From contig PUDQ02000001.1 in NCBI GenBank assembly GCA_002964805.2, positions 1,822,001 through 1,886,000 on the forward strand: a stretch of 64,000 nucleotides of DNA, read 5' to 3'. The translations under genes were made by a program, and so were the position numbers. Under the pieces are notes generated by a model that did not search any database, was not told where the DNA came from, and saw only the letters and a program-made list of their open reading frames with translations. This DNA comes from Trametes villosa (taxonomy: Eukaryota; Basidiomycota; Agaricomycetes; Polyporales; Polyporaceae). Shown piece after piece: positions 23,527-36,577 of this stretch. Position 1 is the first letter of the stretch. Every line of letters starts with the position of its first letter.

Positions 23527-25053
23527 CTACTGTAGCTCCGTCAGGCCGAACACCTCAACGGTGTTCTTCCATGCCTTCTCAGTGACCTGCTCGAACGAAG
23601 CCGCCTCGGAGAGTTTGTATACGACCCAAGCCACGCCGCCTGTCGCCCCGGGTTCGTTTCGGCCTTTCACTGGACGGCCGTATACGAAGGCCTCGGGCTT
23701 CGTACCTTGCGGGAAGTACAGAGCATTGAGGGCGGGCGGTAAGGATGCAAGGTGAGCCTTAGACGCGTGCGTTGATGTTAGAGAGCACCATGGGGCATCT
23801 ATGGGAAGGTATGTGAGTGAGAGATAGCGAAGTCAGAGTAAGGGCTAGCGGCGGACCGGTCTCTAGCATGATCTTTTCCGGTCGGATTGACTTCGTCGTA
23901 GCGAGATTTTCCGCAGTTTTGAGACTGCATCCGTTCACGCTGTGTAGGACGGCACTGGTGGTCAGTGTTCACTTGCAGACAGTGAGCTTGGTAAGCTTAC
24001 CCTATGTGAAAGCCCATATCCATCTATTGGCAGGGTCAAATAGGTGAGGGCTTGCTCAAGATAGGATCGGTTCTGAGCGTGCTCACCAACTCCGCGGCCT
24101 CTTCTGCAGTGCCAGTGAAGCTATGAACAACGCCGCCCTTTCCCCCGACCTCCTTACCGCCATCTTCGTCGAACCCTTCCTCGCGCAGGATCTGCACGAA
24201 GTCCTCGTGTGCTGCGCGTGAGTGGAGGAACAGCGGCAGGTGGTGCTTCTTGGCCAGTGCCAGCTGAGAACCTGTCAAATTCGCAGAATGAGCGGTAGAG
24301 AACTCCAACAATCGGCGGTAGGATGTCCCCACGGAAATGTCGGCGCTGCACCTCCTCCGGCGCGAAGTGCGTGCGGTCATAATCTGCGGCATCCATGAAA
24401 GTTAGTCTCTACATCTGTCGGGCCTGAAGAGCAAGGGGCTAGAGCCCCACCCAATCCGCACTCCCCCACCGCGACAACCCTTCCCTTCCCGGTCAGGTTC
24501 GCGGTGATCAGCTTGTCGAGCTCTTCGAGGTACTTCTCCGGCCCGCCGCCGAACTCGTCGAACTCCCCCGAGCGCGTAGGGTGGCAGCCGGCAGTCGCGT
24601 AGAACCCCAGCTGCCGCGCCAGTGCGAGGGCCTCTTTGGACTCGTGGAGGCTGCCGCCGGTGATGATCATGGACTTGACACCTGCGGCGCGGGCGCGCTC
24701 GAGCATGGCGTCCAGGTCATCTGTCAACCAAACGAAGATGTTAGTACTCGCGGTATGCAAGACGAAGGGTGGGTTAAGATGTCTACCGTCATGCTTGCGC
24801 TTGCCCCGGTGGACCCCGCGAAACACCGGGTCGGTCAAGTTCACTGGTAGAAAACAGACGACTGTTTAGTCGACATTATGAGGTATACGGGGAGGCTCGC
24901 TGGACCTCCGATATCTAAGCCCCGCGGAGTGGCGGTCATTAGCTATGTCACTGGAACGATCGCCACCTGATCCGGCGACGCACCGATGAATCTGTACTTT
25001 TCCGGGTGCACCTCTTGTGCCGCGGGTTTCGCTGCGACAACTGTCACCGGCAT
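23527..25053 (-). CDS. TatD-type metal-dependent deoxyribonuclease
   Basis: About 340 residues in nine or so exons. The joined protein begins [20 protein letters not shown] and shows the TatD landmarks in order: [89 protein letters not shown] and KIMLETDAPWC. The metal-binding His, Glu and Asp positions are all present. The family is a TIM-barrel Mg-dependent 3'-5' exonuclease linked in yeast (YBL055C) to apoptotic DNA breakdown and to repair of oxidised DNA. The D-I-G of the first signature comes from a 9-nt exon at 24906-24914. A 23-nt exon near 24024-24046 encodes MDMGFHIG. The stop lies only 77 bp from the stop of the convergent F-box gene. The start at 25053 is the first ATG in frame after the divergent promoter. 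Confidence 0.9.
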
Positions 25054-25958
25054 CTTTCTCTCGATCCTGTATAGGGCTACTGTTCGGGCTCCGAACTTGG
25101 GGGGCTGATGGTTCAGAACAAGCCGCAACGAACGATGGGAGAGAACCAAAGTCATGGACTCCAGAGGCGCTTGACTACGACTCGTCTGCCTCGGGCCCGG
25201 GATGACGTACGTACGTACCACCATCTCAATTCCAGTTCTAGTACTACATACGCTTTCGGTGGCAAACTTTAATCGCGCATACTACGACAGGTATTGGCAT
25301 TATGGCTCTGGATCAACGTGACTGAGCGGTTCATGCTTATGCATATGCAACGACGTTCCTTGTGCTCGACGGGGCTACAGACTATCCCGAGAGCATAATC
25401 AAGCTTGGCTCAAGAATGCGTAATTTTTCGCTGACACCAGGATATGGAGAATTGTAGATTTTTCTAGAGCTTGGTGGGAGAGCTCGACGTACTGCTCAGC
25501 AGACTTGAATAGCGTTCGGTCAGATTGTTAGTTAAATGGCGAACTTGAATGAGCGATCATAGACAGGCAACTGATGAGCGAGTAAGTCGCTATTCAAGCA
25601 AGTGTAATCCCTGCTACTACAGAGGTGAGCCAAGAGTTAGTAGACACTAGTAAACGCTCAGTAGCCCGCCACAGCGGAACCTGTCCCCCGGTCCTCTCTT
25701 CTTGCCGCCACACGTCCCCACGGGGTCGGCCTTCGATCGGTGTCGCTCGGTCAGTCTCATTCACAGGGCCACAGATCCTCCACAAGGTCCGGGCCCCTGC
25801 ATTGATTGGCCCCCGGCAAACGAAAGGGCACGCTCACCAGACCACGTCCGGCACGCTCGCCCAATTGCTCCGAGTGCCGGAACTCTTAAGAAGCCACCCC
25901 CACGTCCTCCTGAGCGAGACGCCCCTCTCGCCCTTGACCATCCCGTAGCTCCTTGAAC
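25054..25958. promoter_or_regulatory. Divergent upstream region of TatD and thiolase genes
   Basis: About 0.9 kb between the two starts. It has a short acgtacgtacgtacc run at about 25206-25219 and an A/T-richer middle at 25240-25600. No supported gene. Oleate-type or other peroxisomal control sites were not recognised by eye. Confidence 0.4.
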
Positions 25959-27555
<1,597 letters not shown>

Positions 27556-27962
27556 TATGCCGCGTTCTACTCATTTTTGCTGCAGTACGGTACTGTCATG
27601 TACGGTTGGATTGTATTTTACTGGATGCGTACTTGCCTATCTCTGTGCACGAGCGACAGCATGCTTGGAGGGCACTGGAGTGTCGTATTTCCGGAGGAGG
27701 GTGTATTTATAGCGGGGTGCCGAGCAGAAATAGCAGCGGGAGGAGGTGCCGGGTGATGCCGAGGGGTAGAAAGCAGGCCGGGTGGGAGGCGCAAAACAAT
27801 CAGCCCCATTTCTGTCTCCGCCTCACACCTCTCTCTAACGACCCGCCACCACGCCCGCCAGCATCCTCGTCTGGCTGGTCCTCCGTCTTTCTACATAGCA
27901 CACTCAGGCAGCTCGCTGCGTCCTCTCCTTTCCTTCACCTGCCCCGCCGGGCCCACAGCGCC
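27556..27962. other. Intergenic before the heparinase-like gene
   Basis: About 400 bp. It is the 3' flank of the thiolase and the upstream region of the next gene, with a TATA-like tatttatag at about 27704-27713 and a CT-rich stretch before 27963. No gene seen. Confidence 0.45.
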
Positions 27963-30505
27963 ATGGCTTCCAACCCCAACTACCAGTACAACGCGACGTA
28001 CAACCACAGCAACGCCTCCAACATTCACACCCCGTACGGCTCGGGCGACCCTTACTACAACGAGTCCACCGGCTTCATCGCGCCCCATGCCTCCAAGAAG
28101 AAGACCAGCAAGTGGGTGAAGATCGGTATCCCCGTCGCCCTCGTGGTGGTCGCCGCCGCCGTGGTCGGAGTTGTGCTGGGCATCCGCGCGCACAACAAGT
28201 CGTCGTCTTCCGCCTCCTCGAAGGGTAGCTCCGGCTCCTCCGAGGCCGCTGCCAGCGAGGCCGCGAGCGTGAAGGCCGCCATCGGTCTTTTCCCGACGGC
28301 CACCGACAGCCAATACCTCCTTCCCATTTACCCCTCCGCCGTAGGTGTTGTTATGACATCGTCTCGGTGTCTGTAGCATTGACCGTGTGTAACAGACCAA
28401 CACCGCGGCGTACACTAGCCCCACGTTTAATCCCTCTACGAACGCTGCGCTCGCGTGGCCCGCAGACTCCTTCAAGCCCACGAGCCCCTCTCCCACCACT
28501 GTCCGCCCTGACCGCCCGCGTCTCATCGCGCCGTCGTACAAGTGGCAGGCACTCCCCGCTCTGATCAAGAGCGACCCGTACCTCAAGTCGTGGAACGACA
28601 CGATCTTCGGCAACGCTACCGAGTACTATGGCCTTCCCGTCGTGCAGTACTTCATGGACGGCGACAGCGGTATCCTCGACAATGCGCGTGAGATCAAGCA
28701 GCGCATCAAGGCGTTCGGCTACGTCTACCGCATGACGAACGACACCAAGTGGGTGGACAGGGCGTACAAGGAGCTCCAGGTGCGAATCTACGTCGTAACG
28801 CCGCAGTGACAAGTGCTGATGGGAGATCTGCAGAATGCCGTCAGTGACAGCTTCGGCCCGTCCGGGAACCTGAAGTGGAACCCGACGCATTTCCTCGACA
28901 CCGCTGAGTTCACTGCCGCGTTCGCCTACGCCTACGACTGGCTCTACGATGTCTGGACTGATGACCAGAAGACCGAGATCCGGACCAACATGATCACTTA
29001 CGGTCTCGACCGTGGTCTCATCGCCTACAACAACAGCGACAACCTGTTCACGGGTTGGTGGTCGAACAACACTGAGGGTAACTGGAACTGTGTCTGCAAC
29101 GGCGGTCTCACTCTCGGTGCGCTCGCCATTCTCGGCGACGACACCACCGGTACCGCGGAGAAGATCCTTGGCCTGACCGTCGACGACGCAAAAGCGAACT
29201 GTGCGCAGGCCGTGTCCACCGACGGCTCCTGGTCGGAGACCGCGAACTACTGGTACTTCGGTACTACCGGACACGCCGAGATGTCGTCCGCTCTCCAGAC
29301 TGCCACCGGCTCGGACTACAACCTGCTCGACGTGAACCCGAACTTCTGGAAGACCGGTCTGTTCCACATGTACATCACCGGCCCCGGCTCGCTCTTCGCG
29401 TGGGGTGACCACGGCCCGAACAAGTTCTCGACGACCGCCAACGCCATGTTCCTGTACGGTGACCACTACAATCATCCCGAGTACGTGCTCTTCCAGCGCG
29501 ACCAGCACGATGCGCCCGAGCCGCTGTCCATGTTCTGGTACAACCCGACCGTGTCCGGCGCGTTCTGGGACGGCATGCCGCTCGACCACTTCTTCGCGGA
29601 CGACCTCGACCAGTGGGCGGCGATGCGCAGCAGCTGGACGGACGAGAATGCGCTGTACGTGGGCATGAAGTTCGGGAAGAACCAGGGCCACCAGACGCAC
29701 AACGACCTCGACGTCGGCGACTTCGTCATCGACGCGCTCGGCACGCGCTGGGCGGGCGATCTCGGCTCGGGTGACTACCGCTCCGAGGGCTACTTCAGCA
29801 ACGACACGCAGGGTAGCGAGCGTTGGTATTACTACCGCAAGCGGACGGAGGGCCAGAACACGATCCTCGTCAACGCGGACAACCAGCTCGTCTCGGCGGA
29901 GCCTAAGATCCTCCAGAACGTCTCGACTGGCGAGGCGCAGGGCTCGAGCACGGTCTACAACGTCCCCTCGGACTCTACCGCTCTCTTCACGGGCGACCTC
30001 ACGAGCGCGTATGCCGACACTGTGTAAGTGACGTCATCCTATATGTTATCTCATGCCTGAGCTGACTCTTGCATGCAGCACTTCGTGGAAGCGCGGCGTC
30101 CGCGTTCTGAACGCGCGCAAGCAGGTCCTTGTCCAGGACGATATCACCGCGTCTCAGAGCGTGATGTGGCGCATGCACACGAACGCGACGGTGACGCCCG
30201 ATGGCACCTCCGCGAAGCTCCAGATTGGCGACAAGACGCTGCAGATGTCGATTCTCAACGCGCCGAGCGGTGCTACGTTCACCACCGGGCCCGCGAAGCG
30301 GTTGGACACGGACCCCGCGCTCATTGACGGACAGACGGACCAGGAGAACCCGGGGGTGACGGTGGTGATGATCAGCCTTCCGGCTGGCCAGTACAGCTTG
30401 CAGGTGCTGTTCAACCCGCAGTGGGACGGGATGTCGGCGAGCGACTTTGTGACGCCGCCGTCGGTGGCGATCGACAGCTGGTCGCTGACGAGCCACAACG
30501 GTTAA
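27963..30505 (+). CDS. Heparinase II/III-like protein anchored by an amino-terminal membrane span
   Basis: About 792 residues in four exons (introns about 28340-28394, 28780-28834 and 30027-30079). The first 55 residues are polar and Asn/Tyr-rich. One helix follows (IPVALVVVAAAVVGVVLGI) and then a Ser/Ala linker, so it is a type II membrane protein. The large outer part has an alpha-toroid (AFAYAYDWLYDVWTDDQK; GNWNCVCNGGLTLGALAILG) and then the heparinase II/III domain with QTHNDLDVGDFVIDALG and RWAGDLGSGDY. Members are polysaccharide lyases or relatives that act on uronic-acid polymers. The substrate of the basidiomycete group is not settled, and wall or mucilage glucuronans are possible. 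Several N-glycosylation sequons are visible (WSNNTEG, FSNDTQG). No PTS1 or GPI signal is seen. Confidence 0.85.
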
Positions 30506-31257
30506 TTGATGGACACGGATGTTCGAATCTGCCCTATAGTTAGCGTACACCTTTTTCATGATCAGTGATGGACCGTCTCGGCTCGGATTCATTTGTCGCC
30601 CTTGTACTTTCTTCGACTTCTTTACTTTTCCCTTCGATGTCGTCCATTGAACATTGGATGCAAAAGCCCTGGTGAACTCTGGAGTCGTGGGGTATTGTTT
30701 CAACGCGGCGTCGGATGCGATATGAATGAATGAGAGCACGCTGGGGGCGTACGGCATGGCGGAGTGCGGCGACATCGGCCGGGGGTTGCTGCGGGCAGGG
30801 GGACGGAACGGGGGATGCATGATTGACGGCTGACGGGGGCGACGGACGGGCGCCTGTTGGCTGGGAGATATGGGGGCCCTAGTTACAGAGGGGCGCCAAG
30901 GTCGGCCGCCCGCCATTTGTGTCTCTTCCCCCGCGCTGTCGCCCGTCTGGCCTCTGCCATCCCTCCGCTCCTTTTCAATCTCCCTCTCTCGTCAGCAACA
31001 AAAGAAACTCTATCCCGGGGCCGTCCCCTCTCCCCGCCGTCCAGTACGTCCTCATCCTCGTCCTATTTTTTCTTCGTTTTCCGGGCTGGTCTCGGTCGTC
31101 TGCACCTTTGCTGTTCGTCTTGAATCATCATCTACGGCGCACAGCAGCGGCCGTGCAGATACGAGCAAAAAGAACTGACAGCGCGGTCTTTCGCAGCGTT
31201 CGCACATCCCCCTCAACCCCCTGCGACACGGTTTCGACTTGTTGAACACACGCAGCC
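30506..31257. promoter_or_regulatory. Intergenic with pyrimidine-rich leader before the Ser-rich surface protein
   Basis: About 750 bp. From about 30900 to 31090 the + strand is rich in C and T, typical of a fungal promoter and leader just before the start at 31258. No supported gene. Confidence 0.45.
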
Positions 31258-32417
31258 ATGTTCGCCCGCAGCAAGGTCGCACTCACATTCCTTTGCCTCG
31301 TCGTCGCCCTGGGCTTGGCCACAGTATCCGAGGCGAATTCGCTCGCTCACCCCGCCCGCGACCATGTTGAGCTCTCGCGCATGATCAAGAAGCGCGTCCC
31401 CGCCCCCCAGCTCTCTGCCTTCCCCCTCCTGCCCATCATCGGCGCCGAGGGCGACCCCGGGGCCAGTGCCACCAGCAGCGGCACGTCCTCGGCCGCTTCG
31501 GCGACGGCCAGCTCCGCGTCGGCCACCTCGTCCTCGGCTACCTCGTCTTCGGCTACGTCCTCCTCCTCGGCTACGTCTTCGGTGAGTGTTGGTTTCCGCT
31601 CTCGCACGTGCGTGACGCTAATAGCCCCGTAAAGTCCGCGACGTCCAGCTCCAGCTCGTCTGCGACCTCCGCCAGCGAGACGTCCTCCTCGAGCTCGTCC
31701 AGCAGCTCGTCGTCTTCCAGCAGCACGAGCTCCTCCTCGTCGAGCTCTGCTACGGAGACGTCCGCGTCCGCGTCTGCGACGGATGCCGCCCCCTCGTTCA
31801 CCCAGGCGCCCAACCCGGACTCTGATACCCAGGCCTCTGCTCCCCGCTCTACCTCGACCAACTTCGTCACCGTCACCGACAGCAGCGCGCAGGCCTCGGC
31901 GACCTCGGGCGCGTCGACCACCGGCGCCGTGAAGACCAACGACAGCCACATCACGCGCACGACGATCATCGTCATCGCCGTCGTCGCCTCGACCATCGGT
32001 GCGATCGCGTTCGCGTGGACCGTGTTCCGCAAGTGGAAGCTCCGCCCGTCGTCCAACTTCGACGACCGCATGCAGCCGATCGACTGGGAGCCCACCGGGC
32101 CCGCGGACGCGGGCATCGTCCCGAGCCACCGCCGCGCGGGCTCGGGCGCGTCCCACGGCTCCTTCACGTCCTCCGGCCACGGCCACTCCGCGCCGAGCCT
32201 CCAGCCGCTGCCCGAGCACGACTTCACCGCGGGCGCGTCCTCTCTCGCGCCCGTCGGCGGCTACGCGGACCTCCAGCGCGGCCCGAGCCCGCAGCCGAGC
32301 ATGGCCGAGCTCTCGCGCGGCCCGAGCATGACCCGCCCCGGCTACGACTACGGCGTGCCCGCCCACCACCAGGGCATGGGCGGCGCGTACGACTACAGCC
32401 ACGGCGCCCGGTACTAG
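31258..32417 (+). CDS. Ser-rich single-span cell-surface protein (Mid2/WSC-sensor-like layout)
   Basis: Exons 31258-31581 and 31635-32417 encode 368 residues. A signal peptide (SKVALTFLCLVVALGLATVS) precedes a basic processing-like site (IKKRVPAP). More than 100 residues of almost pure Ser, Ala and Thr follow, expected to be heavily O-mannosylated. One helix lies at about residue 225 (IIVIAVVASTIGAIAFAWTV), and a cytosolic tail begins FRKWKLRPSSNFDDRMQPID. This layout matches yeast Mid2/Wsc sensors that report wall stress to Rho1, but there is no Cys-rich WSC domain and sequence identity is not claimed. Tail repeats of GPS (RGPSPQPSM, RGPSMTRPG) and Tyr/His-rich ends are notable. A structural glycoprotein is the alternative. 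The repeated tcc/tcg/tct codons make this a slippage-prone length-variable tract. Confidence 0.7.
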
Positions 32418-33196
32418 ACGCGTCGCCTCCCCCCGGTGTGTGTGCTCTGTCGCGGCTGGCGCAGCGCGTCGTTGTATCGATAGGAGCCTGAAGAATGCCA
32501 CAACGATACCTCTCTCCCCTTTCCACTCTCCCTCTCTCTCTCCCGTCCGCCGCCGCGGCGTGTGTGCGTGTGCGGCCCGTCTGGTCACCTCGACGGGCCC
32601 GCGCATGTGCACGCGTACGGCGGCTCGCGCTAATCCACACTTACCCTCCCGTTTCTTGATCCCCCGTGTCTGTTACGTTTACCCAACTTATTGCGCATCG
32701 ACCTGCGCGCGCTCGTCGCCCCCGCTGGACGCTTCAACGCCACCCGTTCTGTGCCGTGTGTTCTCCCTTCACGAGGCGGCAGCGGATGCTTCCTTCTACG
32801 ATGATTATACTAGTACTTGATGTGCGTACTGTGACGACCTTGGCAAGACAGTGCGTCGACCCTCCCGTCCACATCATGCATCCGGCGTGTGCTCTGCGTG
32901 CATCTCTCAGTGTCTGCCGTCAACGTGTGTTCGTGCCTGCTCGGTGCGTTTCAAGCTTGAAGCCTCGGCTGATGTGCCACGCCCAACGGCAGCCAACGGC
33001 TTGACACGGGCCTCGAGTCTTTGGCTGTGTTGATTGCTGTGGTCTTTCGATGCATTGCACTTGGTGAATGGTACTGTACAACTGTGATACACCTCATCAT
33101 ACAGATCCGCAAAACTCCGGCCGCGCCGCGAGCCCGCCCAGCCTCCACCCATCCATCCCTGGAACCCGAACGCAAGCGTACGTCCGCCAGCCACAA
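32418..33196. other. Convergent intergenic region
   Basis: About 780 bp between the stops of two converging genes, serving both 3' ends. No supported coding frame, repeat or RNA gene. Confidence 0.45.
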
Positions 33197-35600
33197 TCAC
33201 GCCGCCTTTTCCGCATCTTCCTCGCCGTCCTCGTCCTGATCCTGATCGTCCAGCTCCAGCGCGCCGAAGCGGCCTCTGGTCGCAGCGAGCTTCGGCTTCG
33301 CGCCGTCTCCATGCGTGGCATCCTCGCTCCCTTCTTCGTCCTCATCGACGTCTTCGTCCGACTCTTCCGCGATGTCCGAGTCTTCTTCGGAGGAAGCGGA
33401 TGGCGGCTGGTCGTAGTCGCGCTCGTCGTCCTCGTCTGAATCGTGCTCGGGGTGCGCGTCGTCCTCGAGGTCGTGCAGCCCGGAGCCGACCCAGATGCCC
33501 GCGCCGTCAACGGGCTGGTGCGCGGCGATCGTCGCCGGGTCGGTGCCGGGCGGCCAGAACGCCCAGCGGATCCTGCCCTCTGCGAGCGCGCGAAGGACTG
33601 TGTGCGCAGCAAAGACACAGTTTGTGAGCATGAAGCACATCGCGCACACAGAAGCAAACCGCACGTACTCGCGTTCCCCGCCCGCTTCACGTCCGGGCGG
33701 CCCACGCGCGCGGTCATCCAGCCCTTCTTGTCCGCATACGCCGCGAGGATGTCGTTCGCCGCCCACGCCTGCGTCTTCTCTGCCGCTGCCGCCTGCTCCT
33801 CGGCGTGGTGCGGGCGCATGCCCGCGCGCCACGTGCGCTTGTCCGCGACGGCGGCGGCGCCCGCGGGCGCCTCGGCGAGCGACGGGTGCGGGAGGTCGAG
33901 GATGTGCTCGAGTGGGAGGAGCTGCGCGGCGTGGTGGATGCAGAGCGGAATCGCGGAGACGCGGGCGATGGGTAGGATGCCGGTGAGGACCTGCGAAGGG
34001 GTAAGCCGGGACTGCGGTGATAGGCTGGGTAAGGGGTGAGGGCGTACCTGGGTCTCCATCGGAACGTAGTTGGGGAAGGCGAGCCCTGGGCAGTCGACCA
34101 GGCGGACCTCGGGCGTCCAGAAGAGTGTCTGGAAGTGCTTCGTCTGAAAGAGACGCCACACCAATCATCAGCAGTTGAGGCCGCTGAGATGCAGCGTTGA
34201 GGCGTACCTTGCCTGGCGTACTGGACGCCTTCACCTTCGTCGCACCGAACAACGCGTTCAACAATGAGGATTTGCCTACGTTAGGCTGGCCTGCGGTTCA
34301 TTCCTCAGTTTCCTATACTACTTCAATGCGAGAATGGCCGCTTACCGATGACGCCGATGGTGAGGATATCGGGCTCGGTCTCTTCGTCGGTATGTTCTCC
34401 ATCCGCATGACCGTCCGGCGCCGTCTTATCTGGCTTCGGTGCCGTAGCACCTCCCACAACATTACCCGTCTGGCCACCATGCGCCTGCAGAACCGCATCC
34501 CAGTCCACCTGCGTCTTCACGCGCGGCTTCCACCCCGCCAGCTTCCTCGGATCGTTCTTGACCGCCTCCGGCGGCTCCAGCAGCTCCGCGTGGGCCGCCC
34601 GCAGCGCCTCCACCAGCGCACCGCGGAACGCGGACGGGATGTACGGCTTGTGCGCGCGCCGCGCGGCCGCGGACATCGTCCCGTGCGCGTCCGGGTGCTT
34701 CTCCGTGTACGACTCGACCTGCACGACGCGCGCGCCGGGGTAGCGCGCGAGCAGGTCGCGCGTCCACGCGGCGGCGCGCTCGGGGCCGACGATGTCGACC
34801 TTGGTGAGGACGAGGACGGTGCGGAGGCGCGCGGCGTTGGGCACGCTCGCGAGGTAGGACGCGAGCGCGGGCGGGAAGTGGAGGGTCGGGCAGCGCGCGT
34901 CGAGGAGGATGAGCAGGATCTGGGAGATCTCGGTGACGCGCCAGCTATCGGAGATTGTTAGCATGCTGGTGCGGTATGTGGGGAGACGCCCTGAAGGAAC
35001 TCACAGTTGGCGGTATACTTCGATGTTCCGCTCGAAGCTGGTGGGCGCGTGAGGCATCTCCTCCGGCTCTGGGTTTTGCGCGGGCTCCTCGGCGCCCTCC
35101 TTGGGTGCTGGAGCTGGAGGCTCTTCTGTGCTGCACCACCCGGTCAGCGCGGCATCGGTTTGTGCGAGCCACTTGTTGAATAGCCCCTCCTCGTTCGCCT
35201 CGATCTCCTTCTTGGACATCTCGTAGCGCCACTTGGGACGCACGGGGCAGGTCAGCCGGGGCCTCCGCGCACTGGTGTCCTCCGCCGCGCTCGGAGGCTC
35301 GCTATCGACATCCGCGAGGATCGCGGCCTCGGGCGGGACGGGGCGGGCGAGGGTGAGGGCGGACGCGAGGACCTCGGTCTTCTTGAGGAAGGGCGCGGGG
35401 AGCTTGATGAACTGGGACTGGAGGCGGCGCGCGTGCTTGGCGTGGTCGGGGAGGTCGACGTGCGGGTTGCGCGGCTTGCGGACGCGACGGTCGGGCTTGA
35501 GCGCGGGGGGAGGGGAGATGTCGCCGCGCTTGACGGCGCGCTTGAGCATGAGCTGCTCCTTGCGCTGTTTGTGGGAGAGATTCTTGCGCCGGTTTAACAT
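33197..35600 (-). CDS. GNL1: Circularly permuted GTPase, GNL1 (HSR1/MMR1) family
   Basis: About 700 residues in six or so exons. The basic start MLNRRKNLSHKQRKEQLMLK is typical of GNL1-type nucleolar or nuclear GTPases. The G motifs occur in permuted order: ILLILLDARCP (G5-like) and VLVLTKVDIV (G4, TKxD), then GQPNVGKSSLLNALFG (G1), the TPGKTKHFQ switch (G2) and VRLVDCPGLAFP (G3). Related YlqF/Lsg1/Nog2 proteins assemble ribosomal subunits. GNL1 itself is less well defined but probably acts in ribosome maturation or in the cell cycle. The tail is highly acidic, with long Asp/Glu/Ser runs. Lsg1 is the main alternative, but the short basic amino end favours GNL1. It diverges from the methyltransferase gene. 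Confidence 0.85.
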
Positions 35601-36577
35601 CGTGGGCAGGGGGGTGGTTGTGGTAGTTAGCTAGATGTGTGGTGTGTGCAATCTAGCTAGGATCTGGTCGTGTGCGGGGGAGGAGAGAGGACTGCGGCTG
35701 CAGTACCAGCTGTGGCTGAAGGAGGATGAGCGTAGAGCGCCATGACGTTTTATCTACTGATCGACTATAGCAAGTCACTCCGGCCCCGCATCCTCTCTCG
35801 GATCCGCACCGTCAACTTGACTGCCAGTGCTCTCGGAGCTTGCAAGGCTTCGTCGGGACTCGACTGCCGTTCTTTCTGAAACTTGAGTGGTCACCTTGAC
35901 CTCCTCATAACGACTCTCCGCGGGCAACGGGACGCGTGATTTGAATCGCAGAGAGCCTGGCCAGATGATCAGAGATGTTGTCGAGGAAACACGGCTCGCA
36001 CTCCGCCTCGACTCGCAGCACTTTCTAAAACATATCTCCGGTGCCTCAATGCTGCTCCTGCTGCTGCCTCGTGCTGACGCTTGCGTGCGTCTGTCCTCCT
36101 CCCCGGAGCAAACTCTCTTCGCTCGCCGGCCGCACCGCCAGAGATCCTCCGCGGCGCTCTCATCCCCGACCCTGAGTTCGCGTCCGCGACGCCCCGACGC
36201 TTCCGTAAATGATCACTTTGTGGCGGTGAGGTGTGTATGGACCCTGGCTGCTGCCGACCGAGCCCCAGGCACGGCGCGCGGGGAAATAGGCGAAGATGGG
36301 GATCGGGGCGCGCATGCGAGGCGAGAAGAGAGTTGCCGATAGGCGGGCGCCTTGGCGGGAGGAGGGAGGGGAACAGGTCCGAGGCCGGGCTGGCGTTCGG
36401 GGCGAAGACGTCCTCGGGCTCCTGCCGCTCGCACTGGTTACATATTCAATATTCGATTATCCCCGCCTTCCGAATCCCCTCGGGGCCAGTCCCTCCCCTC
36501 GCGCTCGCCCGACTTCGCTCCCTCTCCCTCTCCTTCTTTCTCCCGACCCATGTCCATCCCCTCCCCCGCTGCCATCC
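35601..36577. promoter_or_regulatory. Divergent upstream region of GNL1 and the methyltransferase gene
   Basis: About 980 bp. The 3' part (36470-36577) is CT-rich on the + strand, as in a fungal leader. No supported gene. Confidence 0.4.

Noticed and set aside
28351..29700. 449-codon minus-strand open frame
   Set aside because: It is the antisense shadow of the heparinase-like gene, caused by high third-position GC; it has no domain features.
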